64,000 nucleotides of DNA from UBA1952 sp965246765 (GTDB taxonomy: Bacteria > Bacteroidota > Bacteroidia > Chitinophagales > Chitinophagaceae): the NCBI GenBank assembly GCA_965246765.1, contig CBDFFJ010000005.1, forward strand, positions 992,001-1,056,000, written 5' to 3'. Each line of letters begins with the position of its first letter. The first letter of the stretch is position 1. Of the stretch, positions 39,258-49,467 are shown piece by piece. The notes beneath the pieces were generated by a model. It saw nothing but the letters and a program-made list of their open reading frames with translations, searched no databases and had not been told where the DNA came from. The translations under genes and the position numbers were made by a program.

Positions 39258-39938
39258 CTACAGATGCTTCAGCGCCTCGCGCTTAGATAGCGGCGTTAAG
39301 GGATGCGTATCTGCAAAGGCCCGCACCCAATCCGCGTCTGTACGCGCGTATTGCCGCAAGGCCCAGCCGATGGCTTTCTGGTGAAAAAATTCCTTGCTGC
39401 GCATATGCGGCAGGATGCAGGCCGTGAGCAGGGCGGTGTCTGTTTTTTCCCGGTACATTAGTTGGTGGATGATGGCGCTGCGCTCTAGCCACAGATTGCC
39501 GGATGCGGCAAATCGCCTGACCGTTTTCAAGCCCTCCTCCGGGAAGCGCTGCACCCATTCGCCAAGCGAATGCGCTGCGATGGAATCAACTGTATCCCAC
39601 CAGGATTTTGTGCTGAGCATGTACTCTATGAGCTTAATCGTTTCTGCCGTCCATTCCTTACGGCGATGGTAGAGCCAGTCTATGGCGAGGTAATGCAGCT
39701 CGCGTTCGGGCTGCGCGAATAAATCCCTCATGGAGGCCGACACAGCTTCAAACGGCAGTGATTTAAAGGCGGCAAAGATTTCCCGCTGCATGGCTTTGCG
39801 CTGCGGGCTTTTGATGCCGAAAAAAGGTGCAATGTCTTTCATGTAAGCGGCCATAGGAGCGGCATTCGCCGGGTCGGCCACCTCGCGGAAGGCGGAAATT
39901 ATTTCCTGAAAGTGTGCTGCATCAGGCTGATTGTTCAT
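39258..39938 (-). CDS. AlkD-like DNA alkylation repair protein
   Basis: A 226-aa HEAT-like-repeat DNA glycosylase. Characteristic elements are MKDIAPFFGIKSPQRKAMQREIF, REFHY-type segment ERELHYLAIDWLYHR, TKSWWDTVDSIAAH (the WWDTVD active-site region with catalytic Asp) and EFFHQKAIGWALRQYARTD. AlkD family enzymes remove positively charged 3-methyladenine and 7-methylguanine lesions without base flipping. Single-gene unit; the 3' end lies 9 bp from the cyclase fragment. Confidence 0.9.
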   Translation of the reverse strand: MNNQPDAAHFQEIISAFREVADPANAAPMAAYMKDIAPFFGIKSPQRKAMQREIFAAFKSLPFEAVSASMRDLFAQPERELHYLAIDWLYHRRKEWTAETIKLIEYMLSTKSWWDTVDSIAAHSLGEWVQRFPEEGLKTVRRFAASGNLWLERSAIIHQLMYREKTDTALLTACILPHMRSKEFFHQKAIGWALRQYARTDADWVRAFADTHPLTPLSKREALKHL

Positions 39939-40140
39939 AAACCGGGTTCAATATGACATGGCTTCAATCCATGCAATGGCGGAAAAGAAATGTTTTTAAT
40001 TATTGTCGGTCAGTAGCGAATGACATAAAGCATTAGTAATGTATCAAATGTAATTGGAAGAAATGATTTTGTATTAAATGTTATGAATTGCAAATATGGG
40101 CTATTACTTTTCGCGCTCATCAAACCAAATCCATTGTCCT

Positions 40141-43100
40141 ATGCACACACCACTACAAAGGCGGCAGGCAGGGGCTTCCGGGCGAGCGATGCTCCGGGCG
40201 GCACTCTTCGGGTTGGCGGTTCTACTAAGCTTTACGGCCGGCGCAACGCACTTCCGCTATGGCAATATGAGCTGGAAGCGAGACCTGAGCTATACAGGGC
40301 CAGGCTACAAGATTGATTTCACCATCACCGAATCATGGCGGCGGGGATTTGCCTGGTCTGGCTACGCCACGCAGAGCTTCGGTGCGAATAATCTGCCCGA
40401 CCCGGGGGAGCAGATTAAGTTCGGCACCAATTTCCCAATCATCTGGGGCGATGGCACGCCCAGCCAGCAGGTGACGCTGGATGTAACGAGCGTCATCCCG
40501 ACAAGCGCCATTGCGGCTGAAGATATTGTGAACGGCGTATTCAACGTATCGCACATCTATACGCCTTCCGCTGCCACGCCGCTGCCTGCGCTTTATACCG
40601 CCTATTTTGAAGGCGCAGCCAGGCTGAATGCCGGCACAGGCGCAACATTCCTGCAGAATAATGGCGGTGGCTCTTTCAGGGTGGAATCCAAGATAACAGT
40701 AGGTAACAACAACGATGCGCCGGTATCCACGCTGCCTCCGGTGGTGAACATGGTGAAGGGCGCCAGCATATCAAGCCCGCCGGCAACTTACCAGATACCC
40801 GCTACTGACCCGAATGGTGATGTAATCACGTTTTCGCTGGCGCCCTCTGCCAGCTTTACGCAAACCAGCACGGCTCCAAACACGCAGCCATTCCAAACGA
40901 CACCGGGCAAGTTTACGGTGTCGTCAACAGGGCTAATTTCCTTTGAGACTTACAACCTGACCATCGGCGCTCAATACAACGCCGTCATCCGCCTGACCGA
41001 TTCCAGAGGGGGCTATGTGCATCTGGATATTATTGTCAGAATCACAGGGCCGTCCAATCCGCCGGTGTTTGATTATACAGCGGGCAATACGCCGGCCAAC
41101 AACATCTCATACACCATCCCGATTGGCCAAAACCTGAGCTTTAACGTAAAGGCTACCGACCCTGATGCGGCTGATGCAGTGACGCTGTTCGGCGTCGGCA
41201 TCCCGGTAGGCGCAACGCTTACACCGGCGCTTCCCCTGACGGGCCCGGTGAATGGCGCGGCGGTGACGGCCTTTAGCTGGACACCGACGGCAAGCCAGGT
41301 AGGCAGCAATGTCATTTCCTTTATCGCACAAGACCCGCAGGGCGTACAGACATCCACAACCGTGAATGTAAATGTGACCTGCGCAGTGAACTTTACGACC
41401 AGCGTGGTGGATGTAGCGTGCGGTGTGCCGGGCAGCATAACCGTCACCGCTTCGGGCGGAACGGGGCCATACAGCTTTTCCAGCGATGGCGGATTGAACT
41501 TTGTTTCGGGCAGCAGCCCTTATACGTTCAGCGGGCTAACTGCCGGCACTTATGCCGTTCAGGTGCGGGAGTTTAATGGCTGTGTGGTAGAAAATTCCAC
41601 CACGGTAGCCAACATCCCCGACAATACGCCGCCGACGATTAATAACCTTCCGGCGAACATCACCGTAAATAACGACCCCGGCGTTTGCGGCGCGGCGGTG
41701 ACATGGACGGAGCCTACGGTAACGGATAATTGCTCCGGCGCGTCCATCGCGCAGACAGCAGGACCTCTGAACGGCGCTGTTTTCCCGCAGGGAACAACGA
41801 CCGTAACCTATACGGCCACGGATGCCTCCAGCAATACCACAGTGCAGAACTTTACGGTTACGGTGAACGATAATGAGGCGCCGGTAATCGTGTCTGTGGT
41901 CATTCCGGCCAGTCCAGTGGACATCAGCCAGCTCGGCAGAAAATCTACCTACACGAATGTGAAGCTGAATGGCGGCTCTAATACGATTGTAGTCAATCCG
42001 GGTGCGTCTGTGATGCTCACCGGCAGCTACAGTATGGTCTATGACGGCGGGGCGGGATGCTCCGGCTGTATTACCCAGCACTACGTAGGTGTAAACGGCA
42101 CAACATTGAATTGCCATCAGACAGGCGGCGGAGGTTCCAGCACTTCCGGCAGCATCAACCAGGGCTTTACAGCGCCAATTACTCCCGGCGTTTATTACGT
42201 CACGCAGGGCGCTACCTGGCAATACAATTGCGGAGACCAGACGCCAACATACAACAACGTGCCGGAAGAGGCGCTTGCGGTAGTGATTGTGCGCGGCGGC
42301 CCTTGCCGGCCGGACATTACAGTTAATACAGCCACCGGCTCTTGCGGCGCGGCGGTCACGTATGTAACGCCACTTGGCTTTGACAACTGCTCTGCCATTA
42401 CAGTAATGCAGACTGCCGGGCTTGCCAGCGGCAGCAGCTTTCAGGTAGGAACGACGACTAATACGTTCTCCGGAACCGATGCGGCCAGCAATACAGGTAC
42501 TTGCAGCTTCAACGTCACAATTGTTGACAATCAGAAGCCAGTCATTACCACCAACGGCAACAAGAATGTGAATACAGACGCCAACGTTTGCGGCGCGTCA
42601 GTAACCGTGAGTGCTACAGCATCTGACAATTGCTCCGTTGGAATGCCTGTCGGCGTACGCAGCGATGCACAGGCGCTGAATGCGCTTTATCCCGTAGGCA
42701 CAACGATTGTTACCTGGAACGTGACGGACGTAAATGGCGTTGCCGCCGATGCGGTGACGCAGACGGTTACGGTTACGGATAATCAGGCTCCGGTGCTCAC
42801 CGCGCCTGCCGCCATTGCCGCGAATGCGGATGCCGGAAAATGCTATGCGACGATTACGGCACTCGGCTTACCGACGGCTACGGATAATTGCAGCCTGCAG
42901 CCTGTTACTAGTACTGCGCCTGCCAACAGCCAATATTCCGTGGGTATCAATACGGTTACTTACAAGGTATATGATGTGAACGGCAACATGGCAACTGCCA
43001 CGCAAAACATTACAGTAACGGACAATCAGAACCCGACCATCGCGCCCCCGGCCAATGTAAGCGTGTTCACCGATCCCGGCCAATGCAGCGCGACCAGTGT

Positions 43101-46100
43101 GATGCTTGGCAATCCGGTAGTGGGCGACAATTGCGGCGTGCTTTCTTATTCTAACAACGCGCCTTCCGTTTTCCCGAAAGGCAACACAACAGTAACCTGG
43201 ACGGTAACGGATGTGAACGGCCGTACTGCTACAGCCACGCAAACCGTGACGGTGACAGACAATGAGCTGCCAACTATAATTGCACCGCCTGCCGTGACTA
43301 CCACAACTTCCCATGATGGCACTGGCAACTGCTCAACGACCTATAACATCGGCTTCCCGACAGTGAGTGACAACTGCGGAGTTTTCGCCATCGCGCCGAG
43401 CGTAAATGGTATCGTGATAAGCCCGATGAGCTATCCTTTCCCTATCGGCACTACCACCGTGCGCTGGGAAATTCTGGACAACTCGTACAATTATGCCTTC
43501 ACCACGCAGACGGTGACCGTGACGGATGACGAAGTCCCCACGCTTTCCGGCGTGCCGGCCAATGTAACAGTGAGCTGTAATGCGGTTCCTGCAGTTGGCT
43601 CACCCACAGCGAATGACAATTGCACTACTAACCCGGCAGTTACTTATCTCGGTCAGGTGAGCACTCAGGGCAGCAGCCCGATAGCGGCCAGTTATTACAA
43701 TTACACCATCACGCGCACGTGGAAAGCAATGGATGCCTCCGGCAATTCCAGCGCCATCGGCACGCAGGTAATCACGGTGCAGGATGTAACGGCTCCGACA
43801 TTTACCCGTCCGGCGAATGTTACGATTTACAAGACGGCTACCTGTAGCTACGATGCCAGCCCCGCCATTACCGGCGATGTAGTGAATGAAATGGACAATT
43901 GCCAGAGCGGCCTTCAGGCTACTTATACGGATGCGGCCTCCATGGTTTGCATCGGCAATCTTACCATTACCCGTACCTGGCACCTCGTGGATGCAAGCGG
44001 TAATGCCGCTGCCGACCAGGTGCAGACCATCCTCGTGCTGGACAATATGGCGCCGACCTTCACCGCGCCGCCAACCGCTACCGTTTATACATCAGCTACA
44101 TGCGCGTATAACGTCAGCCCGAGCGTGACGGGAGACGTGACGAATGAGGCTGACAACTGCACCACCGGCCTGCAGGCCAGTTATACTGATGCGCTGCCGG
44201 TTAACGGCTCCTGTCAGGGCAGCAAAATCATCACCCGCACCTGGCATCTGGTGGACGATTGCGGCAATGCCGCCGCCGATCAGGTACAGATTATTAACGT
44301 GAAGGACAACACAGCGCCGACCTTTACCGCTCCGCCAACCGCCACGGTTTATACTACTGCCAATTGTAGCTACAATGCTTCGCCTACCGTAACCGGTGAT
44401 GTAACGAACGAGGCGGATAACTGTTCTACCGGGCTCAATGCCACCTACACAGAAATCGTTGCAAACGGAACTTGCCCGGGCAGCAAAGTCATTACACGCA
44501 CCTGGCATTTGATAGATAACTGCGGCAATGCAGCGGCCGACCAGGTGCAGACAATTAATGTAAAGGACAACACGGCACCGAGCTTCACCCGTCCTGCCGA
44601 CGTTACCATCTATACAACTGCTGCCTGCACCTTTAATGCCAGCCCAAGCGCAACCGGCAATCCGACCAATGTGGCGGACAATTGCTCCACAGGCCTGCAG
44701 CCTACTTACACAGACGCCGTAGCAAACGGTTCCTGTGCGGGCAGCAAGGTGATTACCCGCACCTGGAAGCTGGTGGATGGCTGCGGCAATGCAGCGGCTG
44801 ACCAAATTCAAACGATTAATGTAAAGGACAACATCGCCCCGACCTTCACGCGGCCTGCCGATGCCACCATTTACACTACCGCTGCCTGCACCTACAATGC
44901 CGCGCCGTCTGTAACGGGAAGTCCGACCAATGTAGCGGACAATTGCTCTACAGGCTTGCAGCCGACTTACAACGATGTAATGGCTAACGGAAGCTGTCAG
45001 GGGGCGAAAGTTATCACGCGCATCTGGCATCTTGTGGATGCCTGCGGCAACGCCGCGCCTGACCAGATGCAGACCATTAATGTGAAGGACAACATTGCTC
45101 CGACATTTACTGCGCCGTCGGCAAAGACGATTTATGCCGGCCTCAATTGCAGCTACGATGCCAGTCCGGCTAATACCGGCGATGTAACCAACGAGGCGGA
45201 CAACTGCTCTACGGGTCTCAACGCTACCTACACGGATGCCGTTGTCGCAAACAGCACAACCGGCGCTAAGACTATCACCCGCACCTGGAAGCTGACGGAC
45301 GCTTGCGGCAATGCCGCCGCCGACCAGACGCAGACCATCACGGTGCTGGACAATACGCCACCAACGCTTGCCTGCACAGGCAATATCACTGCCTGCGACA
45401 ACTTCTCCGGCAACAGCAAAACCATTACGCTGGGCGTAACGGACAACTGCACCGCGACGACGACAACCTGGACGATGACCGGAGCAACTACGGCGACAGG
45501 AACCGGTAACAGCATCGCCAAGTCGTTCAACGTAGGCACATCCACGATTGTATGGACGGTGAAGGACGGCGCAAACAACACGAGTGCCTGCACGACGACT
45601 GTGCTTATCCGCACAGCGCCTGTTGCCGGCATCTCCCCTTCCAATGCCGATGCCTTCTGCAATGCGGTAGAATTGACCGGTAGTGGTACGCCAAGCGGGA
45701 CATATTCCTACGCATGGACTTACAACAGTGCTGCTTTTGCCGCTACGCAAACCATTCGCCTGAGGGTGGCCAATGGCGACGGTAACTATACGCTCGTTGT
45801 AACAGACGGAAACGGATGCGCGAGCCAGCCGGTTTCTTATAACCTGCAAAAGCAAACGCTTGCGGCGATGTATGTATTGATAGGCATGAGAGAAGTAGAG
45901 CTGGCGCAGAGCAACGATGTCTTTAACGGCAGCGTAGGCGTAACCTCTTCTTATGGAGAGGCCGAGTTTGACAAGTATTGCACCGTTGCCTCTCCCGGCG
46001 CGTTTGTGAAGGCTTATGATATTGACGTGAACAATCCCGTCACCATCCCGACCAGGATTTCCAGCCCAGCGGTCGTGACCTTCCCGACGATGCTGCTGAA

Positions 46101-46992
46101 TACGGCAAGCACTTCCGGCCTGAGTAATTACACCATGACGACCAGCGGCACCGTGACTGGCAACAAGAAGGATTTGACCATCAACTCCGGCAAAAGCGTT
46201 ACCGTGACCGGCAACATCTTTGAAGACGTCCACATAGGCCATGACGCTGTGGTAACCTTCATTGCTTCCGACATCAGCATGGAAAGTCTGGAAATGGATT
46301 ACGGTGCTAAAATCATCTTCAGCGGCAACACGAACCTGCGTGTGAAAGATGAAGTGGACATTGATAAGGGCTGTACGGTGAACCCCACCGGCAAGAAGGT
46401 AACCTTCTATGTGAAGGACGCTTCTTCTTCCAGCCACAACCACAACTGCTACTCTTCTTGGAGCAACTGGCACAGCGGCAATCATACCGATGAGAAGTTC
46501 ATTGTAGATGGCAAGAACACGAACATCATTGCCAACGTCTATATGCCCGGCGGCAAGCTACGCGTGCATGGCAACGGCTACAGCTGTAGCTGGAGCAGCA
46601 ACGATGTGTGCAACATGACCGGACTCTTCATAGCTGAAGAGATAGAAGGCGACGGCAAGAACATCAATTGGAGCAGCTATGACTGCGCGATGCCGCCAAG
46701 CTGCCGTATGGCCGCGCCATCGGTAGTTGCGCAAGTAGAGGAAGCAGCGGACTACAAGGTGCTCGTCTATCCAAACCCTACCACCGGACAGTTCACGGTT
46801 CAGTTTGCTCAGTCAGCCGATGCCGAGCTTCGGATTACGGATATCCAGGGCCGCCTCATCAGCCAGCGCAGCATCACGACCGACCAGATGCCATCTGCAA
46901 CCATTGACATCAGCAGCCAGGCTGCCGGTGTCTATATGGTAGAAATAGTGCAGGGCGGCTACACGCAGCGCCTGCGGATGGTAAAGCAGTAA
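40141..46992 (+). CDS. Giant T9SS-exported surface protein with SprB and HYR repeats
   Basis: About 2283 aa from ATG 40141; the signal peptide LRAALFGLAVLLSFTAGAT follows a basic stretch, and 40189 is an alternative start. Order of parts: an N-terminal beta domain (THFRYGNMSWKRDLS); cadherin/Ig-like modules; a SprB-type module (VDVACGVPGSITVTASGGTGPYSF, about 41390-41620); about seven HYR modules (TATDNCS, GTTIVTW, VTDNQAP) to about 43790; six tandem modules of about 87 aa; a beta-solenoid-like region with NSGKSVTVTGNIFEDVHIGHDAVV; and a C-terminal T9SS domain (VYPNPTTGQFTVQF ... GGYTQRLRMVKQ). It is probably a surface adhesin, or a gliding-related protein like SprB. A terminator follows. Confidence 0.9.
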   Translation: MHTPLQRRQAGASGRAMLRAALFGLAVLLSFTAGATHFRYGNMSWKRDLSYTGPGYKIDFTITESWRRGFAWSGYATQSFGANNLPDPGEQIKFGTNFPIIWGDGTPSQQVTLDVTSVIPTSAIAAEDIVNGVFNVSHIYTPSAATPLPALYTAYFEGAARLNAGTGATFLQNNGGGSFRVESKITVGNNNDAPVSTLPPVVNMVKGASISSPPATYQIPATDPNGDVITFSLAPSASFTQTSTAPNTQPFQTTPGKFTVSSTGLISFETYNLTIGAQYNAVIRLTDSRGGYVHLDIIVRITGPSNPPVFDYTAGNTPANNISYTIPIGQNLSFNVKATDPDAADAVTLFGVGIPVGATLTPALPLTGPVNGAAVTAFSWTPTASQVGSNVISFIAQDPQGVQTSTTVNVNVTCAVNFTTSVVDVACGVPGSITVTASGGTGPYSFSSDGGLNFVSGSSPYTFSGLTAGTYAVQVREFNGCVVENSTTVANIPDNTPPTINNLPANITVNNDPGVCGAAVTWTEPTVTDNCSGASIAQTAGPLNGAVFPQGTTTVTYTATDASSNTTVQNFTVTVNDNEAPVIVSVVIPASPVDISQLGRKSTYTNVKLNGGSNTIVVNPGASVMLTGSYSMVYDGGAGCSGCITQHYVGVNGTTLNCHQTGGGGSSTSGSINQGFTAPITPGVYYVTQGATWQYNCGDQTPTYNNVPEEALAVVIVRGGPCRPDITVNTATGSCGAAVTYVTPLGFDNCSAITVMQTAGLASGSSFQVGTTTNTFSGTDAASNTGTCSFNVTIVDNQKPVITTNGNKNVNTDANVCGASVTVSATASDNCSVGMPVGVRSDAQALNALYPVGTTIVTWNVTDVNGVAADAVTQTVTVTDNQAPVLTAPAAIAANADAGKCYATITALGLPTATDNCSLQPVTSTAPANSQYSVGINTVTYKVYDVNGNMATATQNITVTDNQNPTIAPPANVSVFTDPGQCSATSVMLGNPVVGDNCGVLSYSNNAPSVFPKGNTTVTWTVTDVNGRTATATQTVTVTDNELPTIIAPPAVTTTTSHDGTGNCSTTYNIGFPTVSDNCGVFAIAPSVNGIVISPMSYPFPIGTTTVRWEILDNSYNYAFTTQTVTVTDDEVPTLSGVPANVTVSCNAVPAVGSPTANDNCTTNPAVTYLGQVSTQGSSPIAASYYNYTITRTWKAMDASGNSSAIGTQVITVQDVTAPTFTRPANVTIYKTATCSYDASPAITGDVVNEMDNCQSGLQATYTDAASMVCIGNLTITRTWHLVDASGNAAADQVQTILVLDNMAPTFTAPPTATVYTSATCAYNVSPSVTGDVTNEADNCTTGLQASYTDALPVNGSCQGSKIITRTWHLVDDCGNAAADQVQIINVKDNTAPTFTAPPTATVYTTANCSYNASPTVTGDVTNEADNCSTGLNATYTEIVANGTCPGSKVITRTWHLIDNCGNAAADQVQTINVKDNTAPSFTRPADVTIYTTAACTFNASPSATGNPTNVADNCSTGLQPTYTDAVANGSCAGSKVITRTWKLVDGCGNAAADQIQTINVKDNIAPTFTRPADATIYTTAACTYNAAPSVTGSPTNVADNCSTGLQPTYNDVMANGSCQGAKVITRIWHLVDACGNAAPDQMQTINVKDNIAPTFTAPSAKTIYAGLNCSYDASPANTGDVTNEADNCSTGLNATYTDAVVANSTTGAKTITRTWKLTDACGNAAADQTQTITVLDNTPPTLACTGNITACDNFSGNSKTITLGVTDNCTATTTTWTMTGATTATGTGNSIAKSFNVGTSTIVWTVKDGANNTSACTTTVLIRTAPVAGISPSNADAFCNAVELTGSGTPSGTYSYAWTYNSAAFAATQTIRLRVANGDGNYTLVVTDGNGCASQPVSYNLQKQTLAAMYVLIGMREVELAQSNDVFNGSVGVTSSYGEAEFDKYCTVASPGAFVKAYDIDVNNPVTIPTRISSPAVVTFPTMLLNTASTSGLSNYTMTTSGTVTGNKKDLTINSGKSVTVTGNIFEDVHIGHDAVVTFIASDISMESLEMDYGAKIIFSGNTNLRVKDEVDIDKGCTVNPTGKKVTFYVKDASSSSHNHNCYSSWSNWHSGNHTDEKFIVDGKNTNIIANVYMPGGKLRVHGNGYSCSWSSNDVCNMTGLFIAEEIEGDGKNINWSSYDCAMPPSCRMAAPSVVAQVEEAADYKVLVYPNPTTGQFTVQFAQSADAELRITDIQGRLISQRSITTDQMPSATIDISSQAAGVYMVEIVQGGYTQRLRMVKQ
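43792..45357 (+). repeat. Six tandem HYR-like modules, about 261 bp each
   Basis: Starts at 43792, 44050, 44314, 44575, 44836 and 45097 (periods 258, 264, 261, 261, 261), each beginning A-P-T/S-F-T and ending with a short D-N. Repeat 4 and 5 are the most alike. Whole-codon periods keep the frame, so recombination between units changes protein length cleanly. Confidence 0.9.
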
Positions 46993-47011
46993 ACGCGAAC
47001 CGGATTTAATG

Positions 47012-47041
47012 AAAAGCGGCAGCCGGATGGCTGCCGCTTTT
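47012..47041 (+). terminator. Rho-independent terminator after the HYR/SprB giant gene
   Basis: A perfect 13-bp stem (AAAAGCGGCAGCC / GGCTGCCGCTTTT) with loop GGAT and a following TGTTTTG. It begins 20 bp after the stop and can also serve the convergent endonuclease III gene. Confidence 0.9.
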
Positions 47042-47059
47042 GTTTTGAAAGACCGTAAA

Positions 47060-47770
47060 TCAAATACCCTTCACTCGCGCCTGCCCGGTCGGGCAAATAT
47101 CCAGCAGCACGCACCGCTCACAATCCGGCCGGTGATGGTGACAGACCTGCTGGCCGTGCTTCATCATGAGCTGATGGTTGTCGTAAACGTCCTGCGCGGA
47201 GAAGTCTTCCGGTAGCAAGGCTTCCAGCACACGGTTCGCCTTGCCTTCGCCAATCTTTTCGGGGATGATGCCCAGCCGCCACGCCACGCGAAAGTGGTGC
47301 GAATCCACCGGCAACGCCTTGCCGCGCAGGGTGGAAAAAGAGAGAACGGCTGCGCTGGTTTTCGGGCCTACGCCGGGGAGGGTTTCTAACCAATCGCGTG
47401 CTTCGGCTGCTTCCAACCCGCCGAGGAAATCCAGCGAGAGGCTGCCCTTTTGCGCGGTGATGTCGCGAAGCACCTGCTGGATGCGCGGCGCTTTGTGCTC
47501 CGGCCAGGTGCAGGGTTTGATGGCTGCTTCTACGGCGTCGTTCGGTGCATCGCGCACGGCTTCCCAGGAGCCGAAGGTTTCCATGAGCGTCGCGTAGGCT
47601 TTTGCGGACTGGCTGTTTTTGATGCGGTGGGAGAGGAGAGAGGAGACAAGCTCGCTGAGCGGGTCAAGGTTGTGGAAGTATTTGATGCCGGTGCCGTACA
47701 CCTCGGATAGCCGCTTGTGGACTTTTAGGGTGAAGGCGGTGGATTGGTTTGGGGCGAGGGTGGGCGGCAT
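47060..47770 (-). CDS. Endonuclease III-family DNA glycosylase
   Basis: A 236-aa helix-hairpin-helix glycosylase with an iron-sulfur cluster. LPGVGPKTSAAVLSF carries the HhH and the catalytic-lysine position. PVDSHHFRVAWRLG carries the catalytic Asp. C-x6-C-x2-C-x5-C (VCHHHRPDCERCVLLDICP) is the canonical [4Fe-4S] motif. The start at 47770 (MPPTLAPNQST) removes a non-conserved extension. It acts in base-excision repair of oxidised pyrimidines. VDSHHF is unusual, since most Nth proteins have VDTHVxR. Confidence 0.87.
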   Translation of the reverse strand: MPPTLAPNQSTAFTLKVHKRLSEVYGTGIKYFHNLDPLSELVSSLLSHRIKNSQSAKAYATLMETFGSWEAVRDAPNDAVEAAIKPCTWPEHKAPRIQQVLRDITAQKGSLSLDFLGGLEAAEARDWLETLPGVGPKTSAAVLSFSTLRGKALPVDSHHFRVAWRLGIIPEKIGEGKANRVLEALLPEDFSAQDVYDNHQLMMKHGQQVCHHHRPDCERCVLLDICPTGQARVKGI

Positions 47771-47819
47771 TCTAAAGCTAGCTTTAAATCCTGTGCCGTA
47801 CAATCAAAGCGACATAAGC

Positions 47820-49463
47820 TCACCGATGCTGCATCTCCACCCGGTTCTTAATTGTTTCAGTCAGCAGCGCATAGAGCTTCGGTAGCAATGCGACATCATA
47901 TCCGAATGCAACCAGCACAGCTTTATCAAAAGCTTTTCTGTCGCTCTGGCTATATTCTAGATTGTAAGACTTGACTGCCCGTCCGCTTAGTATCGCAAAC
48001 TTGTCTAAAATGGTTTTCTTGTTCTGCTCATTCAATAGCGCAGGGTTCAGCACTTTCATTTTGGTCTTGAAGAAATCCGCGTTCAGGTCAAGTGCGCCCA
48101 TGTTGCGCTCTACGCCGTTTACTTCTACAAAAAGCAGCGACACTATAGAATTGAGCAACGCGGCAAGAAGCTGAACATCCTCCGGCTCGGCGCGCATGGC
48201 TACAAGGCGCTGGTTGCAAAAGACGGGGGCAGGTGTATAGGCGAAGAACATCTTGTCAGATGGGTTAATGGAGATGAAGATGTTGGCGGCATCCTCGCTG
48301 CTTAATGTGTACCAAAACGATTGCCGCTTTCCCAACACATCATTGTGCGTCAGAGGCTTGCCAATGTTATTCGCGCCACCCTCAAAATTGCACACGTGCC
48401 TGTACGCATTCGGGTAGTCGCGTCTGAGTTCGGCAAGCGGTCTGTCGCAGACGAAGAGGTTTGTAGCAGGGGCAGCGGTGTGGGCAATCTGGGTAAGTTC
48501 CCCGCTGCTCTTCAAAATCGGTAGCAGGAACTCCCGCTCTATATGCAGTGTCTCATTCCGCGCATCTGTAATGATGTGCATCGCATCCCAGCCGGTGCGC
48601 GTGCCTCTTCCCACATCGTACAACACGCTAAACGGATTAATCAGCTTGTCGCGAAAGATTGCAAACGGGTCAGGACTAATAAAGAATCTTGACCAGCTCT
48701 CATTTTCGGTAACCGCATCGGTAAAGAAGCTGCGCGTCACCAAGCTTACGCGAATGCTGCCGTCCTTGCGCTCATAGACACCGGTATGGTCGGCGCTTGG
48801 CTGCCAGTCAACGTTGGCCGGATTATCGCAGTGGTCTATTTCGGCGTAAAACTGTTCGTATGCCGACAGCGGCTTCCCCTCAAACATCGTCTCCAGATTG
48901 CCTGCGATAGTGATGAATCTGGCGGGCGCTGTGCTTTGGCCGCGTTGCAGGGTGATGAAGATGGTACTCACCTTGCTATCCTTAAACCAGTGCTCGGCAG
49001 TGCTGCGCACTACATACCTGATATGGAAGTTGTCCAGCAGGAAGCGCTTGAATTGAAAGCCGTAATTCTTACCGAGCCAGGCATTGCTGGTGATGGCGGC
49101 AATCATACCGTCGTCTTTCAGGAAACGGAGCGATTGGTAGAAGCAGTAGATGTAGTAATCGCTGCGCTCATTGATGGCGAACTTCCGGCCCTTCATAAAA
49201 GCCGCCTGTGTAGCCGCAAAGGTTCCGCGGAAATGAGCCGTCAGAATTTCGTTGGGAATATCCTCTTGCTGAATAAAAGGGAAGTTGGAAATGATGGCGT
49301 CAAACAGCGGAATCGGTACCTCGTTGACTACCTGATAATCTTCGTTGTCGGGGAATTGAATGGTCTGGCCGGGGACGAGATTAAAGAAATCGCTGCGAAT
49401 GACGCGCGGGAAGTTCGCTATGTCAGTAACCTTCTGTTTGTAAAGGTTGATTACGGACAGCAT
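47820..49463 (-). CDS. Eco57I/TaqI-like DNA methyltransferase, 5'-truncated (lacks motif I)
   Basis: A 547-aa protein that begins in the middle of the family's normal sequence. The catalytic-motif region is present but altered (IISNFPFIQQEDI in place of the usual NPPF/NPPY). After it come GMIAAITSNAWLGKNYGFQFKRFLLDNFHIR and a target-recognition-type C-terminus (GRGTRTGWDAMHI, AYRHVCNFEGGANNIGKP). The SAM-binding motif I region expected about 80-100 residues earlier is absent; the upstream DNA encodes the 68-aa zinc-ribbon gene in another frame. It starts 4 bp after that gene's stop. Probably inactive; the coding frame itself is intact. Confidence 0.75.
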   Translation of the reverse strand: MLSVINLYKQKVTDIANFPRVIRSDFFNLVPGQTIQFPDNEDYQVVNEVPIPLFDAIISNFPFIQQEDIPNEILTAHFRGTFAATQAAFMKGRKFAINERSDYYIYCFYQSLRFLKDDGMIAAITSNAWLGKNYGFQFKRFLLDNFHIRYVVRSTAEHWFKDSKVSTIFITLQRGQSTAPARFITIAGNLETMFEGKPLSAYEQFYAEIDHCDNPANVDWQPSADHTGVYERKDGSIRVSLVTRSFFTDAVTENESWSRFFISPDPFAIFRDKLINPFSVLYDVGRGTRTGWDAMHIITDARNETLHIEREFLLPILKSSGELTQIAHTAAPATNLFVCDRPLAELRRDYPNAYRHVCNFEGGANNIGKPLTHNDVLGKRQSFWYTLSSEDAANIFISINPSDKMFFAYTPAPVFCNQRLVAMRAEPEDVQLLAALLNSIVSLLFVEVNGVERNMGALDLNADFFKTKMKVLNPALLNEQNKKTILDKFAILSGRAVKSYNLEYSQSDRKAFDKAVLVAFGYDVALLPKLYALLTETIKNRVEMQHR

Positions 49464-49467
49464 TGCA

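Noticed and set aside
43792..45357. Regular 261-bp repeats as a possible satellite or CRISPR
   Set aside because: They keep the reading frame and encode HYR-like modules in the giant adhesin.
44092..46485. Long open frame (about 797 codons) on the minus strand
   Set aside because: It is antisense to the tandem HYR modules of the giant T9SS gene. Its Gly/Ala/Arg/His-rich composition reflects the repeat codons, and the plus-strand product has recognisable domains and a sorting signal.
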